Shown here: positions 58,153 through 64,000 of the stretch, piece after piece
Numbering within the stretch: the first letter of the stretch is position 1
Layout: the number at the start of each line of letters is the position of its first letter
Assembly: GCA_046262355.1 (NCBI GenBank)
Contig: JBHEMX010000101.1
Span: forward strand, 45,889 to 109,888
Direction of reading: 5' to 3'
Origin: DATADD01 sp046262355
GTDB lineage: Bacteria > Actinomycetota > CADDZG01 > WHSQ01
DNA: 64,000 bases
Position numbers and translations under genes: made by a program
Notes under the pieces: model-generated
What the model was told of the DNA's origin: nothing
Database searches by the model: none
What the model saw: the letters and a program-made list of their open reading frames with translations, nothing else

Positions 58153-58808
58153 ACGCGTCTGAGCCAACGCGGCGGCGCAAAGCTGACGAGCAGGAGCGGG
58201 ATGAGCAACAGCGTGAGGATCTGGATCGCGACGGCGAGTGCCGAGCTCCGCTCCGGATGAACCGTGACGCTCACGACGAGGATGGCGACTATGCCGCCGT
58301 AGGCCAGGCTCAAGGCGCGCAGTCGCGCGCGTTGCACCGCCGGTCGCTGCTTCGACGCGCGCCAGAAGCGCACGATCGGCTCCCCTACGCACAACATCCA
58401 GGCGGCGACGATGCCGAGGATCAGGAGGTTCTGTCCCGAGCTGTACTCGGGGCTTTCCTCGTACGGCAACCTCGCGGCGATCGCCGCAGCGCCGAGGCCG
58501 GCCACGGCTACTGCCGAGACCACCCGTGACGCTCGACTCAGCGGCAGGAACTCGTGTCGGAACATGAGCAGGAAATACCCGGAGGCGAGGAACGCCACGA
58601 GGCTCACGTCGAACAAGATGCCGTAGCGATAGTCCGTGAGCCGGCCGGCCTGTCCGAGGAGAGCTACGAGCGCGAGGAGGCTGATCGCGAGCGCGAGATA
58701 TGCGCGCACACGATCGCGGACACTTCTCCATCGCCATACCGAGGCAAGCGCGAGTAGACAGAACCCGGTGGTGGTCGCGTACTGCAGAGCCCGGATCAGC
58801 GCGGACAT
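58104..58808 (-). CDS. Membrane sensor part of the histidine kinase
   Basis: ATG 58808 with GAGGAAGG five bases upstream. About seven hydrophobic helices (IRALQYATTTGFCLLALASV, YLALAISLLALVALLG, VVSAVAVAGLGAAAIAARL, LALAVAIQILTLLLIP) resemble the MASE/7TM sensor type. The frame ends at 58104 in unrelated text after the probable indel near 58145. It belongs with the kinase part 57058-58152. Confidence 0.75.
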   Translation of the reverse strand: MSALIRALQYATTTGFCLLALASVWRWRSVRDRVRAYLALAISLLALVALLGQAGRLTDYRYGILFDVSLVAFLASGYFLLMFRHEFLPLSRASRVVSAVAVAGLGAAAIAARLPYEESPEYSSGQNLLILGIVAAWMLCVGEPIVRFWRASKQRPAVQRARLRALSLAYGGIVAILVVSVTVHPERSSALAVAIQILTLLLIPLLLVSFAPPRWLRRVWRGGRRMTSSSLTIC

Positions 58809-58964
58809 CGACGCCTTCCTCGAGAGGATGAACCATCGGGAAGATAGCATCCCTCCGTCCGCCTCATCGGGTGTAGGTCGACGGAGCGCAGAATAGCCTG
58901 TCGTGACCGATCCGACACTAGGTTACGAGAAGCGGACCACGACCCAATCAGTGCACGGGTATTG

Positions 58965-61900
58965 TTACGACTTCTGCGGCAGGCGAGCGGAATCAGAGTT
59001 GACCTCTAAGCACACAAGATCGAACTCCTTCTCGATCTTGACCAAGAGCTCCGTTGCACGCTCGAAGTCGCGGCCGGCTGCGGCCTGCTCGAGGTCCGCG
59101 CATAGAGAGGTCATCCTCTTTGCTCCCAATGCACCCACACTCCCTTTGAGGCTGTGCGCGACGAAGGCAACGTTGGCACCGTCTTTACGTTCGATGGCCG
59201 TCCGCAGCTTTTCGATCGAGGTGGCGGCGCTTTGCAGGAACGCTCCGACGAGCTGTTCGGGGGCGTCCTCGCCCGGATCGTCCAACTCCCGTAACGAGGT
59301 CAGCACCGCAGAATCGATGGCCGGCTGCGATGGAGCCTGCTCTTGGGCCGACTGCGCCTCGGGCGATGAAGAGCTCATGGTTTGGTCCTCGACCCAACGC
59401 CCGAGCCCGGCCTCAAGCTCTTCCAGCTTTACCGGCTTCGGTATGTAGTCGTCCATACCCGCGGCGCGCGCCCTCTCCTCGTCTCCCTTCATCGCACCTG
59501 CGGTCATCGCGATGATGGGAACTCTCGCCGCCGCCCCATCTAGAGCCCGGATGCGGCGCGTAGCCTCGTACCCGTCCATCCGGGGCATCTGGCAGTCCAT
59601 GAGGACCGCCGCATAGAGTGTGCGCGTTACGGCCTCCACTGCCTCTACGCCGTCGGAGGCGATGTCGTATCTGTAGCCGAGCTTGGCGAGCATCTTCGAG
59701 GCCACCTTTTGATTGACTGGATTGTCCTCTACGACGAGGACATGGGCCCGAGTTCGGCCGCTCGTTACTGCGAGCGAGTCGGGTGTGACCATAGACGTGG
59801 ACGTGCCCGAGACTTGCAGCCCCACTACGGTGGCGAGAGTGTCGTGCAGCGACATGTGGCGAACCGGCTTCGTCAGATAGCCATCGAAGCCGACCTCTCT
59901 GGCGGCGTTCGCCGCACCCCGTTCCGTGGACGATGTGATGAGAACGAGACGTGTCGCTTCCAGCCCCGAGTCGCCCTTTATGGCGCGCCCAAGCTCTATG
60001 CCGTCCATCTCCGGCATGTGGAAGTCGAGCAGCGCAACGGCGAACGGCTCGCCGCGCTGGGCCGCATCGCGCAGCAGCAGGAGTGCTTGCCACCCGCTTG
60101 AGGCGCTGGAGGATCGCATGCCCCACTTGTCGAGGCTGAGCTCGAGCACGGCGCGGTTGGTTGCGTTGTCGTCCACGACCAGCGCTGAGAGTCCGGCGAG
60201 GCTGGCTTCATCTGAAGGCTCCGGACGCTCGAGCCCGGACGCCCGTGCGAGGCGGGCCGTGAACCGGAAGATGCTCCCCTTGCCCTCTTCGCTTTCCATG
60301 CCAATCTCGCCGCCCATCAACTCGGCAAGCTGCCTCGATATGGCGAGGCCGAGACCCGTGCCCCCGTATCGCCGCGTGGTCGAGGTGTCCGCCTGAGAGA
60401 AGCTCTCGAACAGCCGGCTCTGGTCCTCGGGCTTGATGCCGATGCCGGTATCGGCGACCTCGAAGCAGACGTTGTAGCCGCGCTCGTCCTCGTCCTTGAG
60501 GAACACGCGCACGACGACCTCTCCCTCGTGGGTGAACTTGATGGCATTGCCGGCGAGGTTCATGAGTATCTGTCGCAGCCGCGCGGGATCGCCGCGCACG
60601 GCGACAGGGGCGGTGGGCTGGATGAGGGTTGCGATCTCGAGGCCCTTGGCGTAGGCGCGCTCGGCCAGCAGGCCGATCGCGTCTTCAACCGCAGACCGGA
60701 TACCGAAATCGACCTCTTCCAACTCGAGCCTTCCCGCCTCGATCTTCGAGAAGTCGAGGATGTCGTTGATGAGCGATAGAAGCGCTTCGCCGGAGACGCG
60801 GATCGTCTCGGTTGTCTCTCTCTGCTCCGCGGAGAGCTCGGTATCGAGCAGGAGGTCTGTCATCCCGATGACCCCGTTCATGGGGGTCCGGATCTCGTGG
60901 CTCATGTTCGCAAGGAACTCTGATTTCATCCGCGACGCCTCCAACGCCTCTGTTTGAGCTGCCTCCATCTCCTGCTCTGCCTCCTTGCGCTCGGTGATGT
61001 CGTGAATAAAGGCGCTGAAGCAATAAGCGTCGCGGGTGCGGATCTCCCAGATGGCCAGCTCCACGGGGAACACGCGTCCATCGCGGTGCAGCGCCTCGGT
61101 CTCGATGCGCGAATTCAAGAGGGGTCCTTCGCCTGTTTCGAGAAAGCGTTCGAGTGCATCCCGATGAGCCTGCCTGTAGTCCGATGGGATGATGGTGTTG
61201 GCGAGTTCGCGACCGATGGCCTCCGTTCTGGACCAGCCGAATGTATCTTCCGCCTCCCGGTTCCACGCGGTGATCACGCCCCGCTCGTTCATGGCCACAA
61301 AGGCGTCGTTCGACGCCTCGATGACGGCGCGAGTCTCGCCCTCTTGTCTCCTCAGGTTTGCTTCTGCGCGCCGGTGCTCTTGCAGCGTCAGGACCAGGAG
61401 CACGAGGCCGGTGGAGAGAAAGAACCCAAGCACAGTTCCGATCGAGATGACGGTACTCCTGAGAGTGGAGACGCTGGCGTAAGCGGCGCTTACGGGGATC
61501 TCGGCCGTCACCGTCCACCCGGGCCCGGAGATGGGGGCGTACGCCGAAAGCAGGGCGCCGTTCTCTCCCGGAGTGGTAGTCGTACCGCTTCTGCCCTCGA
61601 GAGCGGCCGCCACCGCCGGGTCGTGGCTCTTGGAGACGAGCTTCGAGGGGATCGAGCTCGGTCGCGCGACCACGGTGCCGCGCTGATCGGTGATGGTCAG
61701 ATCAACGCCCTGGGCGGCGGCGAAGTCCTCCGTGAAGCGCTGGATCGCCTCGAGCCCGTAGGCGGCGCCGACGATGGCGGTCAACTTGCTCCTCTCACCG
61801 TTGGGGCCCGATGCGTCCACGGGTGTGGCGGCCGCGACCACGAGGGGACGACCGGCCGCGGCGGACCTAAATACCTCGGATATGTAGGGGCGCTGTGTGG

Positions 61901-62357
61901 CCGTCACTCCCTGGTACCAGTCGCGGAAGCTGAAGTCGTCGCCGACGAGCCCAGGCGTCGAAGGGCGCACGGCGACGAGTCTTCCGCGCGGATCGGCAAT
62001 GAAGCCCGTGGCGATCCCGGGCCGCTCGATCAGGTCCCGTAAGTTGAGCGCGATCACCTTCTTGACGTTCTTGCCCTTGCGACTCGCAGGCGCCTCCAGC
62101 ACCCTCTTCAGCAGGGGCCGGTCGGCATAGGAGTCGACGAGCTGGGCGAGACTGCCCAGCTCGTGCTGCAGCAAGGCCGCACTGACGGCGGCGGTGGACC
62201 GAGCCTTCGCCTCGACCTCGCGGCTCACCGCGTCGGTGGAGAGCTGGATGCTGAGGAAGGCGAGGGCGGCAAGAGGGCCCAAGCTCAGCAGAGCAAATAG
62301 CGCGACGACGCGGCTCGGGCGAAGTGACCCGAGCATCGAGATTAGAGCGATCCTCAC
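58965..62357 (-). CDS. Hybrid sensor histidine kinase with two receivers and an HPt domain
   Basis: 1130 residues from GTG 62357 (GGGAGG upstream). An N-terminal helix and a large dCache-type extracytoplasmic domain (about 40-310; FSFRDWYQGVTATQRPYISE) lead to a second helix and a PAS domain with FVAMNERGVITAWNREAED. Then come the H-box MSHEIRTPMNGVIGMTD, N-box NLAGNAIKFTHEG, G1 VADTGIGI and G2 GTGLGLAIS. REC1 has ALLDFHMPEMDG, REC2 VLMDCQMPRMDG, both with phospho-Asp. HPt at the end has FVAHSLKGSVGALG with the phospho-His. The layout His-Asp-Asp-His is like BarA-type relays. The final acceptor could be the neighbouring single-domain regulator. Confidence 0.94.
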   Translation of the reverse strand: MRIALISMLGSLRPSRVVALFALLSLGPLAALAFLSIQLSTDAVSREVEAKARSTAAVSAALLQHELGSLAQLVDSYADRPLLKRVLEAPASRKGKNVKKVIALNLRDLIERPGIATGFIADPRGRLVAVRPSTPGLVGDDFSFRDWYQGVTATQRPYISEVFRSAAAGRPLVVAAATPVDASGPNGERSKLTAIVGAAYGLEAIQRFTEDFAAAQGVDLTITDQRGTVVARPSSIPSKLVSKSHDPAVAAALEGRSGTTTTPGENGALLSAYAPISGPGWTVTAEIPVSAAYASVSTLRSTVISIGTVLGFFLSTGLVLLVLTLQEHRRAEANLRRQEGETRAVIEASNDAFVAMNERGVITAWNREAEDTFGWSRTEAIGRELANTIIPSDYRQAHRDALERFLETGEGPLLNSRIETEALHRDGRVFPVELAIWEIRTRDAYCFSAFIHDITERKEAEQEMEAAQTEALEASRMKSEFLANMSHEIRTPMNGVIGMTDLLLDTELSAEQRETTETIRVSGEALLSLINDILDFSKIEAGRLELEEVDFGIRSAVEDAIGLLAERAYAKGLEIATLIQPTAPVAVRGDPARLRQILMNLAGNAIKFTHEGEVVVRVFLKDEDERGYNVCFEVADTGIGIKPEDQSRLFESFSQADTSTTRRYGGTGLGLAISRQLAELMGGEIGMESEEGKGSIFRFTARLARASGLERPEPSDEASLAGLSALVVDDNATNRAVLELSLDKWGMRSSSASSGWQALLLLRDAAQRGEPFAVALLDFHMPEMDGIELGRAIKGDSGLEATRLVLITSSTERGAANAAREVGFDGYLTKPVRHMSLHDTLATVVGLQVSGTSTSMVTPDSLAVTSGRTRAHVLVVEDNPVNQKVASKMLAKLGYRYDIASDGVEAVEAVTRTLYAAVLMDCQMPRMDGYEATRRIRALDGAAARVPIIAMTAGAMKGDEERARAAGMDDYIPKPVKLEELEAGLGRWVEDQTMSSSSPEAQSAQEQAPSQPAIDSAVLTSLRELDDPGEDAPEQLVGAFLQSAATSIEKLRTAIERKDGANVAFVAHSLKGSVGALGAKRMTSLCADLEQAAAGRDFERATELLVKIEKEFDLVCLEVNSDSARLPQKS

Positions 62358-62736
62358 GACCGCCTCCCGGGGTAGCGGGAGGTGGCGTCGGCTCCGACAG
62401 ACGCCGAGATCCTTACCCCCCTCGGGCGTCGCCCCTCGGAATGGGGCGCGCTAGCGCTGGGGTTAGCCACGTCATTGTTCTCGGGGGGTAAGGGGGGACA
62501 CTTGAGGCATCAGCCTTGCATCCCTCTCGCCCGACCCCGGAGACGGCGCCCTCGGGCGCGGCTCGGCGAGGCCGAGCGGGTCGAGGCGGGGACCTCTGTG
62601 CCTCTACCGCCGCCCGGCGACGGTGGAGGGGCTCTAGTCGCGCGGGCGCGGCTCGGCGCGGGGCCCGGCGAGGGTTCAAGCAACGACTGGTGAACGGCTC
62701 AGAAGAAGAGCACTCCTCTGGGAACCAGGGTGACCG
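62358..62736. other. GC-rich non-coding region with hairpins
   Basis: No gene is supported. Several GC inverted repeats are seen, such as GGCTCGGCGAGGCCGAGC near 62560 and a CTCTACCGCC/GGCGACGGTGGAG stem near 62600-62630. A run of (G)n near 62480 may matter for assembly. Possibly a terminator area between the kinase promoter and the DUF1232 gene end. Confidence 0.4.
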
Positions 62737-63126
62737 TCAGGCAGCGCCGGCCAGCTTCAGGAGCAGATTCAGGGAAGATCGCGGGCCGGGCCAATTCTGC
62801 TCGATCGCATCTCTTTCGCCTCCCTTGAGGAGCACCCTGAGCACGAACGCAACGAGCACGGCGTCATCTAGCTGGCCGGCCACCGGGATGAAGTCGGGAA
62901 CGACGTCGATGGGCGTGGCCAAGTAGCCCACCATCACAGCGATCAAGAGCTTTCTCGAGCGGGGGACGCGTGAGTCCATCAGCAAGCGTTTGAACAGGAC
63001 CAGGCAATCTGGGATGAAACCGGCCACCGCCCTCGCAAGTCGCCTTCTGCCCACCAGTAACAGGAGCAAGATGAACAGGCAGTAGAGCAGGAGCGATGCG
63101 AGCAAAACGATGAACCACGTCCTCAT
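62737..63126 (-). CDS. DUF1232 (YkvA-like) membrane protein
   Basis: 129 residues. A first helix (WFIVLLASLLLYCLFILLLL) and the DUF1232 core GYLATPIDVVPDFIPVAGQL then DDAVLVAFVLRVLL. The segment PIDVVPDFIP is the family signature. ATG 63126 with GGAG upstream at a long distance; an in-frame upstream start is possible. Function of the family unknown. Confidence 0.85.
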   Translation of the reverse strand: MRTWFIVLLASLLLYCLFILLLLLVGRRRLARAVAGFIPDCLVLFKRLLMDSRVPRSRKLLIAVMVGYLATPIDVVPDFIPVAGQLDDAVLVAFVLRVLLKGGERDAIEQNWPGPRSSLNLLLKLAGAA

Positions 63127-63265
63127 GGCGGCTTTCTCCAAGAGCACACGAAGAGCGCCAGTTTCACTTTGTCGTCGCCGTAAGCCTTGTGCCGGTTCTC
63201 CTCACTCCCAGGCGGAGTGAGCTCTTCTGGTTCTCTCTCGAAGAGGAATCGACCAGTGCGTCGGC

Positions 63266-63466
63266 GTGAATCGTTTGCCGTGTAATTCGTTGGCCTCGCC
63301 ATCAATCATCGATCCCCCAAGTGATTGGGTTCCCCTCGACAAAGCCTTGCAGCTAGGCATCTGGCGCCCAGAGGTGAGGCTTACAAGTGAGAACCTAGTG
63401 GCCCGCCTGGAGAAGCTGGACGGCCTGCTCGAGATGCGCGTGCGGGATTGCCCGTCGAGGCGATGA
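63266..63466 (+). CDS. Hypothetical small protein (uncertain)
   Basis: 66 residues from GTG 63266. The C-terminal part (SDWVPLDKALQLGIWRPEVR then SENLVARLEKLDGLLEMRV) reads like real protein with an amphipathic helix, but the start lacks an RBS. The opposite strand has a competing open frame. The region 63130-63550 otherwise holds no gene. Confidence 0.3.
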   Translation: MNRLPCNSLASPSIIDPPSDWVPLDKALQLGIWRPEVRLTSENLVARLEKLDGLLEMRVRDCPSRR

Positions 63467-63551
63467 CTGAGGGGGCGTGCGTGATCAGGCAGTGGCCTCT
63501 GTGAGCATGTCGCCAGGCTCCGACGAAGGAAGCGGTTCACGTGAGCTCAGC

Positions 63552-64000
63552 CTACGCGCCCGTCGATCGGTCCCAGGCGATCGCGGCCAGCAACCGTCCG
63601 GCGTGGCTGATGAAGCCGGTCGCGCGCATGCCTTGAGAGAGCTCGAGCACGCGGGCGAGGAAAGGCTCGGCTTCGGCACGCCGGCCGGTCGCGACGAGTC
63701 GCTCGGCCTCCCTTATCCGAGCGTAGGCCTCGTCCGCCGCGGAGCCGATCTCCTCGAAGCGGTCCACAGCGCCGGACAGGTCGCCGGACGCCCAGAGCCG
63801 CGCGGCTTGGATCCAGCGCGACGGTAGATCCTTCCCACCGAGCGCGAGGATCTCCTGCGCGCGTCCGACCTCGGAGAGGACGATCGCCGTCGGGACGATC
63901 CACCAAGCCCAGTCCATCGTCGGCTCGGGATCGATCGAGTCGAGTAACTCCTCGATCGAGGCCACCGCATCCTCGGAGCGCCCCATGAGGAAGAGGACGC
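63552..64000 (-). CDS. C-terminal TPR-like region of a large regulator (cut by window edge)
   Basis: About 149 residues visible, open to the right edge. Helical repeats (RAQEILALGGKDLPSRWIQA, ASGDLSGAVDRFEEIGSAAD, EAYARIREAERLVATGRRAE) are the tail seen in actinobacterial adenylate-cyclase/LuxR/AAA-TPR regulators. The N-terminal enzymatic or DNA-binding domain is outside. The class is inferred from the repeat style only. Confidence 0.6.
   Translation of the reverse strand, partial: VLFLMGRSEDAVASIEELLDSIDPEPTMDWAWWIVPTAIVLSEVGRAQEILALGGKDLPSRWIQAARLWASGDLSGAVDRFEEIGSAADEAYARIREAERLVATGRRAEAEPFLARVLELSQGMRATGFISHAGRLLAAIAWDRSTGA

Overview
The window is high-GC DNA in the style of an actinobacterium. 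GTG and TTG starts with strong Shine-Dalgarno sites are frequent, and so are ATGA stop/start overlaps. The dnaK promoter carries a degenerate HspR-type inverted repeat. UdgX, DUF3072, a short-zinc-finger DksA/TraR protein and a small receiver-like protein add to the picture. Thermoleophilia (Gaiellales/Solirubrobacterales) is my best guess, but it is an inference without any marker gene.

Host block 1 (1-8290): dnaK (cut by the left edge), a CDP-alcohol phosphatidyltransferase, a collapsed MoxR/transglutaminase (TgpA-like) locus with an internal deletion and frameshifts, ftsH, a repeat-rich stretch, a small receiver-like protein and a frameshifted aldo/keto reductase.

Integrated element (about 8636-27177, ~18.5 kb): a phage-like element of visibly lower GC. 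Its large serine recombinase sits at the right end and a tyrosine recombinase lies inside. It carries an XRE regulator, a tightly coupled leftward operon of winged-helix/replication-type proteins, a 942-residue tape-measure protein with an M15-type peptidase domain, many small zinc-ribbon and HTH proteins, and an RHH-Doc toxin-antitoxin pair. No terminase, portal or capsid gene is recognisable. It appears to have inserted into host udgX. The host 5' half is stranded at the right junction (27166-27459), while the element supplies a new, lower-GC 5' half at the left junction, so that an intact 212-codon udgX is rebuilt (8291-8929). Six copies of a CACATA-N8-TATGTG inverted repeat lie just upstream of element genes and look like operators of an element regulon. 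A separate four-copy TGTATTAC array precedes an RHH gene.

Host block 2 (27584-42765): inorganic pyrophosphatase, DksA/TraR-like protein, DUF3072, an ECF sigma/anti-sigma pair divergent from a cupredoxin lipoprotein, a GGDEF-EAL protein, a frameshifted glgC, a membrane protein, two Tat-exported ferritin-like proteins, a sortase, an EamA permease, a YtcJ-type amidohydrolase, an internally deleted aldehyde dehydrogenase and an MFS permease.

Catabolic block (42902-56685): acyl-CoA dehydrogenase, class-III aminotransferase, a PotABCD-type ABC importer, a Rieske oxygenase, two phytoene-desaturase-like FAD oxidoreductases and an NDP-forming acyl-CoA synthetase. Together they suggest uptake and oxidation of a cationic amine (polyamine- or betaine-like); the substrate is unknown.

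Signalling block (56687-64000): response regulator and histidine kinase (kinase frame-split), a 1130-residue hybrid kinase (Cache-PAS-HK-REC-REC-HPt), a DUF1232 protein and the C-terminus of a TPR-type protein cut by the right edge. Several host genes are broken by single-base shifts, often at short G or C runs, so assembly error must be weighed against true decay.
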